The notes under the pieces: model-generated
Database searches by the model: none
Seen by the model: the letters and a program-made list of their open reading frames with translations, nothing else
What the model was told of the DNA's origin: nothing
Program-made: the position numbers and the translations under genes
Source of the DNA: Paenibacillus sp. FSL R5-0766
GTDB lineage: Bacteria; Bacillota; Bacilli; Paenibacillales; Paenibacillaceae
Assembly: GCF_037971845.1 (NCBI RefSeq)
Contig: NZ_CP150227.1
Coordinates: forward strand, 6,200,001-6,264,000
DNA length: 64,000 nucleotides
Direction of reading: 5' to 3'
Part shown: piece by piece, positions 28,195 through 38,428 of the stretch
Numbering within the stretch: the first letter of the stretch is position 1
How the letters are laid out: each line of letters starts with the position of its first letter

Positions 28195-29748
28195 TTAGTG
28201 ACCGCCAGTGTATTCGCCTTGCTCTTCGCCTACAACCATCTTCTCTTTCCCCATGAAGAAGGAAGCGACCAACGCGAGTGCAGCCGGAATGACAGCCCAG
28301 GCAAATAACTGCACGATGGAAGAGGACAGGGCATGTGTGATGGTATCCAGCACCTGAGGCGGAATCGCCTGTCTAAGTTCTGGTGAGAGCAGCGCATGTG
28401 GATCGGTCAGATCCACTCCCTGCGGCACGCCACCCGCTGAAGCACCACCTGCTTCCGCAGCTGAACCAGCGAGAGCATCGTTCATTTTACGCGTAAATAC
28501 CTGGCTCTGTACGATACCAAAGATCGTAATGCCCATCGTCATACCGAGGGACCGCAAAAAGTTAAGTGTGGAGCTTGCGGCTCCACGTCTTTGCGGTTCA
28601 AATGCGTTCATGGCTGCATTGCTAAGTACGGAGAACGAAGCACCGACACCCAGACCAACCATCACCATGTAGATACGTATCGTCCAAAGGGATGAAGTCT
28701 CATCCAGTGTAGTCAGCAACCCAAGTCCAATGACAAGCAAGGCTAACGTAGGGATCATGATATTACGATACTTGATTTTGGTCATCAGCACCCCGCCCAA
28801 GGACGCCGTCACAACGGACCCAAGCATCATGGGCAGCAGCACAAGACCGGAGTTGGTCGCTTTACCACCAAGTACCCCCTGTATGAAGATCGGAATGTAC
28901 ACGGATGCTGTAATGAACGCCGCACCACTGAACATACCAATAACGTTACTGGACCAGTAGACCCGGTTACGGAACATGTTGAAGGAGATGATTGGTTCTT
29001 TGGCTTTGGTTTCTGCAAAAAGGAAGAGCAGCGCTAATGCTACAAATCCGGCAAACAAGCCAAGAATCTGCCACGAACCCCAGGCAAATGTTTTGCCGCC
29101 AAGTTCCAGACCAAAGATCAGGCACACAACAGCACCGATCAGCGTTACAGCACCCAGCCAGTCGATCTGTTGGGATTGATGCTGATGGGATTCTTTATAG
29201 AAGAACGCAATAAACACAAATGCAATCAAGCCTAGCGGCAGGTTGATATAGAATACCCATTCCCATGTCGCATACTGGGTAATGTAAGCACCGAGCAGAG
29301 GTCCGAATACGCTGGAGAGGCCAAAGACGGCTCCAAACAATCCACCCAATTTACCACGAGATTCTGGTGCAACGACATCAAACATGATCGTAAAGGCAAT
29401 CGGCACCAAGGCCCCCGCACCAATACCTTGAATCGCTCTGTACATCGTCAATTCCACAATAGACGTTGCCGTTCCGCACAGCGCTGAGCCAAGCATAAAC
29501 ACAATAATACCAAATACAAAAAACTTCTTCCGTCCATACATATCGGATAACTTACCGAAGATCGGCATTCCTGCCATCTCAGCTACCATGTACGCGGAGG
29601 TAACCCAGACGAACTTGTCGAGCCCACCCAGCTTCCCGACAATGTCCCCCATAGCTGTTGCCACGATGGTGTTATCCATTGAAGCCATTAGTATGCTGAG
29701 CAGTAACCCTGCCAGCACCAATCCAATACTGTTCTTACGTGCAACCAT
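28195..29748 (-). CDS. MFS multidrug exporter, DHA2 family (14 helices)
   Basis: The 517-residue transporter shows about 14 hydrophobic helices, the DHA2 arrangement. Motif A appears after the second helix (GKLSDMYGRKKFF) and the first helix carries the DHA2 pattern LLLSILMASMDNTIVATAM. Relatives (EmrB, QacA, LmrB, Mdr types) expel drugs using the proton gradient; the substrate here is unknown. A loop of about 60 residues between the last two helices is enriched in Gly, Ala and Ser. ATG at 29748 is preferred (GGAGAG upstream) over the in-frame ATG at 29766. No adjacent regulator gene is seen. Confidence 0.9.
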   Translation of the reverse strand: MVARKNSIGLVLAGLLLSILMASMDNTIVATAMGDIVGKLGGLDKFVWVTSAYMVAEMAGMPIFGKLSDMYGRKKFFVFGIIVFMLGSALCGTATSIVELTMYRAIQGIGAGALVPIAFTIMFDVVAPESRGKLGGLFGAVFGLSSVFGPLLGAYITQYATWEWVFYINLPLGLIAFVFIAFFYKESHQHQSQQIDWLGAVTLIGAVVCLIFGLELGGKTFAWGSWQILGLFAGFVALALLFLFAETKAKEPIISFNMFRNRVYWSSNVIGMFSGAAFITASVYIPIFIQGVLGGKATNSGLVLLPMMLGSVVTASLGGVLMTKIKYRNIMIPTLALLVIGLGLLTTLDETSSLWTIRIYMVMVGLGVGASFSVLSNAAMNAFEPQRRGAASSTLNFLRSLGMTMGITIFGIVQSQVFTRKMNDALAGSAAEAGGASAGGVPQGVDLTDPHALLSPELRQAIPPQVLDTITHALSSSIVQLFAWAVIPAALALVASFFMGKEKMVVGEEQGEYTGGH

Positions 29749-29820
29749 TGTACTCAATCTCTCCATTCACGCTCTATTCATATGACTGCATTAGTATATC
29801 CGAAAAGAAGTTTTCGTTAA

Positions 29821-30504
29821 TCAGTCCAAGGACCGATTGCTTTGCAGCAAAACTTCCGATTGCGGATGAATTTGCAGAGATGAACGATATTCCACTGTAC
29901 CAATCCGGCAACCAGGACCGATTTTTATTTTATCGCCACGGACAATCTCGGCCTCCGTATTCTCTAATTCAATATCATCACCTTCAATAACCTGTGCTTT
30001 GAGAATTGACTTACTCCCCGTAAACAAGTCATTCAACCGGCCACTCTTCACCGAGATGATGGAACCGCCCATTTCCTTGACCTGGGATGGACCCATGATT
30101 TTGAGTGTGATGTGTTCAGCGCTGAGCATCCCCGCTATCGTCAAACGCCCGTTCAGCTTGATATTTTCTGCCTGACAATCCCCTGACAGATGAAGCTCAC
30201 CGACCACTTTTATATGCTCAGCTTTAGCGTGCAGGCCAGAAGCCTGGATGCCATCCTCACCTTCGTTGCTGGCCACTCGCTCTCTCAGAGTAAGGGTTCC
30301 CGTGATTTTAATATCTGTGGATTCAAGTGATCCGTATATGACCGATGTACCCGTACATTTGAATCGATCACAAGATAGATTGTCGTTAAAGGACGCGTCC
30401 CCTACGACCTTAATCTTGCCGTACACGCCACCCGAAGAACTGCCATCACCAACGATGCTGATATCCATTTTTTTGTCCAATGAACGCCCATGATTGTTAT
30501 TCAT
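29821..30504 (-). CDS. Polymer-forming bactofilin-like protein (YhbF-like)
   Basis: A 227-residue protein made of short repeating beta strands (KIKVVGDASF, DIKITGTLTL, HIKVVGELHL, NIKLNGRLTI), each about 18-20 residues, the right-handed beta helix pattern of bactofilins. These polymerise without nucleotide. In B. subtilis the paired bactofilins YhbE and YhbF (BacE, BacF) are needed for flagellar hook-basal body assembly. The gene is third in a yhbDEF-like operon, 34 bp after its paralogue. ATG at 30504 is used because AAAGGGGTGGGA precedes it; the longer reading to 30570 runs back into the upstream gene. Confidence 0.82.
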   Translation of the reverse strand: MNNNHGRSLDKKMDISIVGDGSSSGGVYGKIKVVGDASFNDNLSCDRFKCTGTSVIYGSLESTDIKITGTLTLRERVASNEGEDGIQASGLHAKAEHIKVVGELHLSGDCQAENIKLNGRLTIAGMLSAEHITLKIMGPSQVKEMGGSIISVKSGRLNDLFTGSKSILKAQVIEGDDIELENTEAEIVRGDKIKIGPGCRIGTVEYRSSLQIHPQSEVLLQSNRSLD

Positions 30505-30538
30505 GTCGATCCCACCCCTTTCTCTCCATATCCAAACT

Positions 30539-31267
30539 TTATATTCGCTGACTGCTGCCCACCTTGGCATCCTGATCTACCTCAAGTTGACCTGAATACT
30601 CGACCAGCCTGATGTTACAGCCGCGACCGATAAAAATGTTACTCCCCCGAACAATATCAGCTTCGGTATCTTCCAGCACAATCTCATCGCCCTCAATTAA
30701 GGATGTCTTAAAAGAAGGGGTCCCGCCCAGACCAATACTTTTCCAAAATCCATTCTGTTGTTCCTTGCGACGAATATCGATACGCTCTCCGCCAATCTCT
30801 TTAGCCGAAGAAGATGTATGCAGCCTGATCTCCACTGTTCCCGCATTCAGTAAGCCGCTGATCTTAATATTGCCCCGTACATTCAGGGACTCGCATTGCA
30901 CATCCCCTTCAATATCGATCACACCGCCAATATCAATTCGTTCCCCATCCACTCTTCCACGTACGGTACACTTTCCGTTCACTTCAAGCTCAGCGCTATG
31001 GAGATCTCCGTTAATCGTCGTCAAACCATCCACCCGAACACGAGAACTGGTCAGAGGTCCATTCAACGTGCACATGCCGTTAATCGTTGCACTCTCGGAG
31101 CTCAAAGCGCCGTGCATCTTCAATGTTCCATTCACTTCCATAGAGGTGCAGTCCAGGTTACCGTTCACCTTAGCCATGCCATCAATAGATACACGGTGAA
31201 AATTCCCGCCTGCCGTTTGACTTATGCCCGCCACATTCAGATCATTCCGCTTATTCCGCTCTTCCAT
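30539..31267 (-). CDS. Polymer-forming bactofilin-like protein (YhbE-like)
   Basis: The 242-residue paralogue of the following gene. Regular strands recur (VSIDGMAKVNGNLDC, MEVNGTLKMHG, VRVDGLTTINGDLHS, LEVNGKCTVRGRVDG), about ten turns of a beta helix. The C-terminal quarter of both proteins shares VIEGD/LIEGDEI-LENTEA-EIVRG and a final GCxIxxVEY segment, which suggests duplication of one ancestor. It likely polymerises alone or with its partner near the membrane. AAGGAGAGG lies before the ATG; 14 bp separate it from the MerR-like gene. Confidence 0.82.
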   Translation of the reverse strand: MEERNKRNDLNVAGISQTAGGNFHRVSIDGMAKVNGNLDCTSMEVNGTLKMHGALSSESATINGMCTLNGPLTSSRVRVDGLTTINGDLHSAELEVNGKCTVRGRVDGERIDIGGVIDIEGDVQCESLNVRGNIKISGLLNAGTVEIRLHTSSSAKEIGGERIDIRRKEQQNGFWKSIGLGGTPSFKTSLIEGDEIVLEDTEADIVRGSNIFIGRGCNIRLVEYSGQLEVDQDAKVGSSQRI

Positions 31268-31281
31268 AGATGATCCTCTCC

Positions 31282-31905
31282 TTATCCCAATTTGAGTTTT
31301 AATTCTTCCATAAATGTTCCCATCGGCTGCCTAAGAACCACTTTCACACCATTGTCAAAATAAAACTCCGTTCCTGCTGTTACCAGCATGAATGAAGGAA
31401 CACCCATCTTACGAATAAGCACGAGTTCGCTGGGTTTGCCTGTAAAACGATAATAATGTTCGGACATCACTTCGATCAGCAAAGCACCCTCTTGCCGAGT
31501 AATATCTCCGCTCATTAACAGCTTATCAAGGACGTAGAGCATCATAATCTGCTCCAAAGCATACAACGGTTGTTCTCGACCTGCTTCTTTTAACAGATCC
31601 AGCGAGATCTGTGAAACAATGTTTCGCTCTAATAGTTGCTGTGCAGACATCTCTACTTCACCCAACGTAGGTGAGAACACGTCTGCCAGCTCATCCAGCG
31701 ATAATCCGTCTTTCATATTGAGAATCTTGTCAATGCGAAGTAATATCTGTTGTTTGGGAAAAAAGGTCTCTTGTCCGGTGTAGGAAGACTTCCGAATGAA
31801 CCATTCTTCCGGAATGAGATTTTTCCGCTTCCAACGGTATAACTGGCCGTATGAGATTCCTGTCAGGTCCAACAATTCTTTCTTGGAGATCAAATCATCC
31901 GTCAT
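31282..31905 (-). CDS. YhbD-like protein with MerR-type helix-turn-helix (DUF4004-like)
   Basis: The 207-residue protein opens with a MerR-like winged helix (residues 5-65: SKKELLDLTGISYGQLYRW...FPKQQILLRIDKIL). The rest, about 70-207, is helical and ends in beta strands; it resembles the YhbD/DUF4004 family that precedes the bactofilin genes in Bacillales. A DNA-binding role is inferred. Supporting this, the promoter just upstream contains a GTAACA-N6-TGTTAC palindrome between and over its core elements, where a MerR-type factor would sit. AAAGGGGGAC precedes the ATG. Confidence 0.75.
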   Translation of the reverse strand: MTDDLISKKELLDLTGISYGQLYRWKRKNLIPEEWFIRKSSYTGQETFFPKQQILLRIDKILNMKDGLSLDELADVFSPTLGEVEMSAQQLLERNIVSQISLDLLKEAGREQPLYALEQIMMLYVLDKLLMSGDITRQEGALLIEVMSEHYYRFTGKPSELVLIRKMGVPSFMLVTAGTEFYFDNGVKVVLRQPMGTFMEELKLKLG

Positions 31906-31931
31906 ATATGGTCCCCCTTTTTATTGAAATG

Positions 31932-31960
31932 AGTGTAACATAACATTGTTACGTTGTAAA
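31932..31960 (-). promoter_or_regulatory. yhbD promoter with embedded palindrome
   Basis: Minus strand: -35 TTTACA (31960-31955), 17-bp spacer, -10 TACACT (31937-31932). The palindrome GTAACA-N6-TGTTAC (31935-31952) fills the spacer and overlaps the -10. This placement is typical of MerR-type operators, though those usually have 19-bp spacers. Confidence 0.6.
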
Positions 31961-32179
31961 CCGCATTGAAAAATCGATGATCAGATTACAGATTTCCACT
32001 TTAACCACTGGTGTGAAATTCTTTGTTTTCTACTATAGATCTTGTTATTGCAATGGAAGCATAATGCGTATAACCTGTTACATATAAACACTTTGGAGGC
32101 CTAGGCATCCGATTTTCATCCCATCGTCTCATGTCAGAACACGTGGTTAACAAACTTATGAAAGGGGTTTCTTATACTC

Positions 32180-32968
32180 ATGGCACTTATTAAATGTGAT
32201 TTTTACTCGGATACGCTTGGGCTTAGCACCAGCATGCATGTCATTCTGCCGCAACAAACCCACAATCAGATCGGTATGGAGAATGTGACTGGCAAAGGGT
32301 TGCACCCAACCCTGTACCTGCTGCACGGTCTGTCTGATGATGATTCCATCTGGCTGCGCCGGACTTCCATCGAACGTTATGTAGCAAACCTCGGGATCGC
32401 TGTTGTTATGCCACAGGTACATCGCAGCTTCTATACCGATATGGTAGAAGGCGGACGTTATTGGAGCTTTATCAGTGAAGAACTGCCGGCACTTGCTCGT
32501 TCTTTCTTCCCGCTGTCAGATCAAAGGGAGGGCAATTTCGTTGCCGGATTATCCATGGGTGGCTATGGGGCGTTCAAGCTGGCCCTTCGTAAACCAGATC
32601 AATATGCTGCAGCTGCCAGTCTGTCTGGAGCACTCGACATGTCTGCACATATGGATAGAAATGCATCCTCAGCATTACAACAGACGGAGTTACAGCGGAT
32701 TTTCGGACCCGAGGTGACAGGTACAGAGAACGATCTAATCCATCTGTTAAAAGAAAATCAATCTAGCGAAAGTCCTCGACCTTTGCTCTACCAATGTTGC
32801 GGAACGGAAGATTTCCTGTATGAGGATAATCAAACCTTCCGGCATGCCTGTGAACAAACGAACTTCGCATTGACATACGAGGAAGGGCCTGGTGAACATG
32901 AGTGGGGCTACTGGGATGCCAAGATCCAAGATGTATTGAAATGGTTGCCTTTGCCCAAGCGCGATTAG
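32180..32968 (+). CDS. Alpha/beta-hydrolase esterase (esterase D / EstA family)
   Basis: The cytoplasmic 262-residue enzyme has the esterase D-type fold: oxyanion region [15 protein letters not shown], nucleophile Ser in [10 protein letters not shown] (about residue 119), acid Asp in [11 protein letters not shown] and catalytic His in GEHEWGYWD. Close families include tributyrin esterase EstA, acetylxylan-type esterases and S-formylglutathione hydrolase; the last is unlikely without a glutathione pathway. The substrate is unknown. AAAGGGG lies upstream of the ATG. The gene is alone, between the yhbD promoter and the arg operon end. Confidence 0.82.
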   Translation: MALIKCDFYSDTLGLSTSMHVILPQQTHNQIGMENVTGKGLHPTLYLLHGLSDDDSIWLRRTSIERYVANLGIAVVMPQVHRSFYTDMVEGGRYWSFISEELPALARSFFPLSDQREGNFVAGLSMGGYGAFKLALRKPDQYAAAASLSGALDMSAHMDRNASSALQQTELQRIFGPEVTGTENDLIHLLKENQSSESPRPLLYQCCGTEDFLYEDNQTFRHACEQTNFALTYEEGPGEHEWGYWDAKIQDVLKWLPLPKRD

Positions 32969-32984
32969 TGGATCATTGGGAGCT

Positions 32985-33035
32985 ACTGAGGATAAAGAAG
33001 GCTGGTACTCCGATGACAGAACAACCTTCCTTCCG
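32985..33035. repeat. Partial copy (left part) of the arg-region hairpin repeat
   Basis: Contains CCGATGACAGAACAACCTTCC-like sequence shared with the argB-argD gap and GAAGGCTGGTA shared with the argJ-argB gap. The long hairpin and right end are missing. Confidence 0.6.
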
Positions 33036-33081
33036 TTCGCGGTTGAGTTGAATATATTTAAAACATATCGCTGTAAAACAC

Positions 33082-33124
33082 AAAAAGCAGGCCGCTGAGA
33101 ACAAAGTTCTCTGGCCTGCTTCTT
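33082..33124. terminator. Bidirectional terminator between esterase and argH
   Basis: AAGCAGGCC/GGCCTGCTT outer arms and GAGAAC/GTTCTC inner arms with an AAA loop form a strong stem, flanked by A's on the left and T's on the right. Confidence 0.85.
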
Positions 33125-33170
33125 TGTTGTACTGTTGTATCGGTAAGGGTACCTTATAGTAGCGGTGGCA

Positions 33171-34574
33171 TTAACCGCGGTTCGTAATCCATTGCTCGGT
33201 GATCTCCAGTACCTTCTCACTGCGTCCGATGGCTTCAGCAACTTGACCCGAAGCTGTTCCGCCGTAGACATTACGAGCGTTCACAACCGCTTCCGGTTGC
33301 AGCACATCATAGATCCGGTCATCAAACAGTGGTGAGAACTGACGGAATTCATCAATCGTCAGATCCAGCAAATACTTGCTGTTCTGGATGCAGTACAGCA
33401 CTGTTTTACCAATCACTTCATGCGCCTGACGGAAAGGCAAACCTTCGCCTACGAGGAAGTCGGCAATATCCGTAGCGTTGGAGAAATCCTGGTTGACCGC
33501 TTGACGCATTCGATCCTTGTTCACTGTCATTGTTGCGATCATTGGAGCAAACAGTTGCAGTGCACCCTCCAACGTCGCTACAGTATCAAACATGCCTTCT
33601 TTGTCTTCCTGCATGTCTTTGTTGTATGCCAGTGGAAGAGATTTCAGTACCGTCAGCAAACCGATCAGGTTGCCGTACACACGTCCTGTTTTACCACGCA
33701 CGAGTTCAGGAACGTCCGGGTTTTTCTTCTGTGGCATGATGCTGCTGCCTGTGCAGAATGCATCGTCCAATTCCACAAAACCAAACTCCGTGCTGCTCCA
33801 CAATACCAGCTCTTCACTCAGACGGGACAAGTGAGTCATGATCAGCGAAGCCGCCGCCAGAAACTCAACGATAAAGTCACGGTCGCTTACCGCGTCCAGA
33901 CTGTTCTCGTACACGCCATCAAAGCCCAGTTGTTCCGCGACAAAATGACGGTCAATCGGGAATGTTGTGCCTGCAAGCGCACCTGCGCCCAGTGGCAGGA
34001 TGTTAATACGTTTGTAACTGTCCATCAGACGCTCTGCATCCCGTTGGAACATGGAGACATACGCCATCAGGTGATGTGCGAACAGAATTGGCTGTGCCCG
34101 TTGAAGATGCGTATAACCCGGTACGATGGTATCGAGGTTATCTTTCGCTTGTCCAATCAGTGCTTCCTGCAAGGAATGCAGCATGCCCACAAATCCAACG
34201 ACGCGCTCACGCAGGTACAAATGCATATCCGTTGCAACTTGGTCGTTCCGGCTACGGCCTGTATGTAGTTTACCGCCTACAGGGCCAATCGTTTCGATCA
34301 GGTTTTTCTCAATATTCATGTGGATGTCTTCGTCCGATACGGAGAATTCCACTTCACCTGCACGGATTTTGTGCAAAACGGTGATCAGACCTTCTTTGAT
34401 GGTCTCTACATCTTCCGCCGGAAGAATACCGCATTTGCCCAGCATCGTCACATGGGCCAGACTGCCCTGGATATCTTCCTCAGCCAAAGCTTTGTCAAAA
34501 TTGATCGATGCCGTATATTCCTCAACCAAATGATTGGTTTGTTTTGTAAAACGTCCTCCCCACAGCTTGCTCAC
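33171..34574 (-). CDS. argH: Argininosuccinate lyase
   Basis: ArgH splits argininosuccinate into arginine and fumarate, the last step of the pathway. The 467-residue protein carries the fumarase/aspartase superfamily signature [12 protein letters not shown] (about residue 280) and the N-terminal WGGRFTK motif. GTG at 34574 gives the normal family N-terminus (MSKLWGGRF) and has AAAGGGGAG upstream; the reading to 34646 adds residues no family member has. It is the last gene of the arg cluster, 106 bp after argG. Confidence 0.96.
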   Translation of the reverse strand: MSKLWGGRFTKQTNHLVEEYTASINFDKALAEEDIQGSLAHVTMLGKCGILPAEDVETIKEGLITVLHKIRAGEVEFSVSDEDIHMNIEKNLIETIGPVGGKLHTGRSRNDQVATDMHLYLRERVVGFVGMLHSLQEALIGQAKDNLDTIVPGYTHLQRAQPILFAHHLMAYVSMFQRDAERLMDSYKRINILPLGAGALAGTTFPIDRHFVAEQLGFDGVYENSLDAVSDRDFIVEFLAAASLIMTHLSRLSEELVLWSSTEFGFVELDDAFCTGSSIMPQKKNPDVPELVRGKTGRVYGNLIGLLTVLKSLPLAYNKDMQEDKEGMFDTVATLEGALQLFAPMIATMTVNKDRMRQAVNQDFSNATDIADFLVGEGLPFRQAHEVIGKTVLYCIQNSKYLLDLTIDEFRQFSPLFDDRIYDVLQPEAVVNARNVYGGTASGQVAEAIGRSEKVLEITEQWITNRG

Positions 34575-34680
34575 AGTGAGTACTCCCCTTTCGCTCATGG
34601 ACAAAGCCGCTCCTGCCAGATGTGCAAGAACGGCCTGCCTTGTCATTTATATTGATGTAGCTTTATTGTGCAGGTTGAAA

Positions 34681-35916
34681 TTAGTTTTTGTTTTGCTCCA
34701 CGCCGGAGTTTACTTTCAAACGCAGTGCATTCAGGCGGATAAAGCCTGTTGCATCGCCTTGATCGTAGGCTTGCGTTGGATCAGCTTCCATCGTTGCGAT
34801 GTCCGGATTGTAGAGGCTGACAGGACTTTTCACACCAGCGCCGATGATATTTCCTTTGTAAAGTTTTACACGAACCGTACCTGTAACGTTCTTCTGGCTT
34901 TCAGTCACCAGCGCTTGCAGCGCCAGACGTTCCGGTGCGAACCAGAAACCGTTGTAAACGAGTGTGCTGTAACGTGTGATCAGGCTATCACGCAGGTTCA
35001 TCACTTCACGATCCATCGTGATGGATTCCATTTTGCGATGTGCGGTGAACAAGATTGTTCCACCTGGTGTTTCGTACACGCCACGGCTCTTCATACCAAC
35101 AAAACGGTTCTCAACCATATCTACACGGCCAATACCATGTTTGCCACCCAGCTCGTTCAGTTGCTCCATCACTTGCAGTGGGCTCAAGCGCTCACCGTTC
35201 AGCGCGACACAGTCACCTTGTTCGAATTCCAGTTCAACATATTCCGCTTGATCTGGTGCATCTTCAGGTGCACTGCTCAGCAGGAACATGTCTTTGTTTT
35301 CGTCCGCACTTGGATCGAACCATGGATCTTCGAGCACACCGCTCTCATAGCTGATATGCAGCAAGTTACGGTCTGTGGAGTATGGTTTAGCCGCAGATGC
35401 GGTTACCGGAATACCATGTTTTTCAGCGTAAGCAATCATCTCGGCACGTCCCGGGAATTGGTTACGGAATTCTTCCAGACGCCAAGGTGCAATTACGTTA
35501 ATGTCTGGTGTCAGCGCAGCCGCGTTCAGCTCAAAACGAACTTGGTCATTTCCTTTACCTGTAGCGCCGTGAGCGATGGCTGTAGCACCTTCTGCACGAG
35601 CGATATCGACCATGCGTTTAGCGATCAGTGGACGAGCGATACTTGTACCGAGCAGGTATTGTCCTTCATAAAGGGCACCCGCCTGGAACATCGGATAGAT
35701 GAAATCTTTCGCGAACTCATCGCGCAGATCGTCAATGTATACTTTGGAAGCGCCTGTTGCCAGTGCTTTTTCCTCCAAGCCATCCAGTTCATCCTTTTGT
35801 CCAATATCCGCTGTGAACGCGATAATCTCTGCATCATACGTTTCTTTCAACCATTTCAAAATTACAGATGTGTCCAACCCGCCTGAATACGCGAGTACAA
35901 TTTTTTCCTTAGCCAT
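34681..35916 (-). CDS. argG: Argininosuccinate synthase
   Basis: ArgG joins citrulline and aspartate using ATP. The 411-residue protein begins with the PP-loop [10 protein letters not shown] that binds ATP, followed by the conserved [12 protein letters not shown] and TGRPIARP-like ([10 protein letters not shown]) segments. Length is typical. GGGGAGGA precedes the ATG. It lies 93 bp downstream of argF. Confidence 0.97.
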   Translation of the reverse strand: MAKEKIVLAYSGGLDTSVILKWLKETYDAEIIAFTADIGQKDELDGLEEKALATGASKVYIDDLRDEFAKDFIYPMFQAGALYEGQYLLGTSIARPLIAKRMVDIARAEGATAIAHGATGKGNDQVRFELNAAALTPDINVIAPWRLEEFRNQFPGRAEMIAYAEKHGIPVTASAAKPYSTDRNLLHISYESGVLEDPWFDPSADENKDMFLLSSAPEDAPDQAEYVELEFEQGDCVALNGERLSPLQVMEQLNELGGKHGIGRVDMVENRFVGMKSRGVYETPGGTILFTAHRKMESITMDREVMNLRDSLITRYSTLVYNGFWFAPERLALQALVTESQKNVTGTVRVKLYKGNIIGAGVKSPVSLYNPDIATMEADPTQAYDQGDATGFIRLNALRLKVNSGVEQNKN

Positions 35917-36009
35917 GTTCGATGGTCCTCCCCAAGATCAGTTGCTATAAACTTTTATCTATCATCGCGAAATCTGCGCCTAAAATCAACCCATAAAGGC
36001 AAACAACAT

Positions 36010-36975
36010 CTATTCGCTCATTAATGCAGCCATTAAGGCTTTCTGTGCATGCAAGCGATTCTCCGCCTGATCAAAGATCAGGGAGTTCGGTCCGTCAATT
36101 ACACCGGCACTTACTTCTTCGCCGCGGTGTGCTGGCAGACAATGCAAGAACATGTAGTCCGGCTTCGCGCCTTTCATCAGTTCCTCGTCCACTTGATATG
36201 CGGCAAATGCCTGCTCACGGATCTTCTGCTCTTCTTCAAAGCCCATGCTTGCCCATACATCCGTGTACACGATATCTGCATCTTTGGCTGCTTCCTGTGC
36301 ACTGTACGTTACAGTCACTTCAGAACCGCTCTCCTGTGCGATAATGCGTGCCTGCTCCACAACTGCACTATCCGGCTCATAACCTTCTGGCGTTGCTACA
36401 GCAACATGCATTCCCATCTTCGCTGCACCGAGCATCAGGGAGTGTGCCATATTGTTGCCATCTCCGATGTAGGCCATTTTCAGACCTGCCAGCTTGCCTT
36501 TATGCTCCAGCACCGTTTGGAAGTCTGCCAGTACCTGACAAGGATGCGCTGCATCGCTCAGGCCGTTAATGACCGGCACATCCGCATGCTCTGCCAGTTC
36601 AGTTACATTATGGTGTCCAAAGGTACGGATCATGATGCCGTCCAGGTAACGGGACAATACTTTGGCTGTATCATGTGTTGTTTCCCCGCGACCCAGCTGG
36701 ATATCATTTTTGCTCAGGAAAAGTGCATGTCCGCCCAATTGGAACATACCCACTTCAAAGGATACACGCGTACGTGTGGATGATTTTTCAAAAATAAGTC
36801 CGATCGTTTTACCTTTCAACGGTTGAAAAGGTACACCGCTTTTTTGCTTGCCTTTAATCTCAATCGCGAGATCAAGCAGATAACGAATCTCCTCTGCCGT
36901 GTAGTCCGTGAATTCGATAAAATCCCGGCCTCTCAGATCAATCTTTTGAATCTTTTCCGTTTGTTGTGCTGTCAT
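36010..36975 (-). CDS. argF: Ornithine carbamoyltransferase
   Basis: ArgF makes citrulline from ornithine and carbamoyl phosphate. The 321-residue enzyme shows the carbamoyl-phosphate motif SSTRTR (about residue 60), HPCQ (about 142) and the ornithine-binding FLHCLPAHRG (about 273). Its placement between argD and argG marks it as biosynthetic rather than the catabolic arcB form. AAGGAGGAC precedes the ATG. Confidence 0.96.
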   Translation of the reverse strand: MTAQQTEKIQKIDLRGRDFIEFTDYTAEEIRYLLDLAIEIKGKQKSGVPFQPLKGKTIGLIFEKSSTRTRVSFEVGMFQLGGHALFLSKNDIQLGRGETTHDTAKVLSRYLDGIMIRTFGHHNVTELAEHADVPVINGLSDAAHPCQVLADFQTVLEHKGKLAGLKMAYIGDGNNMAHSLMLGAAKMGMHVAVATPEGYEPDSAVVEQARIIAQESGSEVTVTYSAQEAAKDADIVYTDVWASMGFEEEQKIREQAFAAYQVDEELMKGAKPDYMFLHCLPAHRGEEVSAGVIDGPNSLIFDQAENRLHAQKALMAALMSE

Positions 36976-37174
36976 GTATAATGTCCTCCTTATTTCCGGT
37001 TCCCTGCACCCGCATGGGCAGAAGAGATAGCAACGTTAACACTTTGTCTGGATGCTTCTCGAGTTTATCCATTCCCGCCTTCTGCAATTTCACCGCGCGG
37101 CTACAGGGATTCATCATCTCATTCTGCTTCGAGGCCTGTAATGGCCCCGAGACAGAAAGGTTCTCATTTTTATG

Positions 37175-38428
37175 TTAGGCTTTCGCCGCTACGTGCTCTT
37201 CGATCAATGTGCCTACCAGCGATACGGCCTCGTCGATCTCTTCTTTGCTCACATACAGGTTCGGAAGCAAACGAATCACATTCGGTCCTGCAGAGACGAA
37301 CAAGATACCGCGTTTTTGCCCAGCAAGCACAATATCACCTACCGGCTCAGCACATTCGATACCGACCAACAATCCCAAGCCACGAACTTCCTTCACAAAG
37401 GAATTGCCCTCCAAACGATTCCGCAGGGAGCTCATCAGGTATTCACCCATCTCCGCTGCGCGCTCTGGCAAACGATCTTCCAGCATCGTTTCGATTGTTG
37501 CAATCACAACGGATGAAGCAAGCGGTGTTCCACCAAATGTTGTCGCATGGCTACCTGGTGTGAACGCATCCCGCAGGAAACCTTTACCCAGCATCGCTCC
37601 TACAGGGAAACCACTGCCGATACCTTTGGCAACGGTGAACACGTCTGGCTCAATGCCATAATGTTCGTGTGCAAACAGTTTACCCGTACGTCCCATTCCT
37701 GTTTGTACTTCATCAACAATGAGCAACAATCCATGCTCGTCACACAATTTCCGTACATGTTTGACGAATTCCGGCTCAACAGGATATACACCACCCTCGG
37801 CCTGAACCATTTCCAGCATAATAGCTGCTGTGTTGGGTCCAATTGCCGCTTCCAGTGCAGGGATATCATGCAAAGGTACGGTTACAAATCCCGCTGGCAA
37901 TGGCAAAAATCCTTCTTTCACCTTATCCTGTCCGGTTGCTGTCAGTGTTGCAAGCGTCCGTCCATGGAAGGACTGGGCAAATGTGATCACTTCATAGCGA
38001 TCTGTGCCTTTCACCTTCTGGTGATAACGGCGGGCTACTTTAATAGCCGCTTCGTTCGCTTCGGCACCACTGTTACAGAAGAACACTGCATCAGCGCATG
38101 TATTGGCTGTCAGCAATGCTGCTGCCTTCTCCTGGCCTGGAATCTGGAACAGGTTGGACACATGCCACAACTCATCAATCTGAGCTTTCAGCTTGGCTCC
38201 AACTTTCTCCGGTGCATGGCCCAGGCTAGTTACAGCGAGGCCACACATGAAATCGAGATAGCGGTTGCCCTGATCGTCCCACAACCAGCTGCCTTTACCT
38301 TTAACCAGACTGATTGGATAACGCGCATACGTTTGGAAAAGCGAGCTTTCCGTCTGTGCTGCTGCACCTGTTGCTGTTGCGCCCGCTACCGCTGTGCCAG
38401 AACCTGGCTGTTCGTTGCCTTTTGCCAT
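37175..38428 (-). CDS. argD: Acetylornithine aminotransferase
   Basis: A class III PLP transaminase of 417 residues that converts N-acetylglutamate semialdehyde to N-acetylornithine. It shows the PLP-stacking region NSGAEANEAAIK, the Asp of LLIVDEVQTGMGRTG and the PLP lysine in TVAKGIGSGFPVG. The first 25 residues are a Gly/Ala/Thr-rich stretch (GSGTAVAGATATGAAAQ) not found in most relatives, which start near TYARYPI. ATG at 38428 is chosen because AGGAGTG sits 8 nt upstream. The start lies just past a structured repeat in the argB-argD gap. Confidence 0.95.
   Translation of the reverse strand: MAKGNEQPGSGTAVAGATATGAAAQTESSLFQTYARYPISLVKGKGSWLWDDQGNRYLDFMCGLAVTSLGHAPEKVGAKLKAQIDELWHVSNLFQIPGQEKAAALLTANTCADAVFFCNSGAEANEAAIKVARRYHQKVKGTDRYEVITFAQSFHGRTLATLTATGQDKVKEGFLPLPAGFVTVPLHDIPALEAAIGPNTAAIMLEMVQAEGGVYPVEPEFVKHVRKLCDEHGLLLIVDEVQTGMGRTGKLFAHEHYGIEPDVFTVAKGIGSGFPVGAMLGKGFLRDAFTPGSHATTFGGTPLASSVVIATIETMLEDRLPERAAEMGEYLMSSLRNRLEGNSFVKEVRGLGLLVGIECAEPVGDIVLAGQKRGILFVSAGPNVIRLLPNLYVSKEEIDEAVSLVGTLIEEHVAAKA

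Noticed and set aside
29801..29816. Hairpin CGAAAA-GAAG-TTTTCG between the MFS and bactofilin genes
   Set aside because: It could be a terminator for the bactofilin operon, but the stem is short and weak and no T-run follows.
34534..35886. 450-codon plus-strand ORF
   Set aside because: Antisense to argG over nearly its full length; composition is unlike a protein and no ribosome binding site is present.
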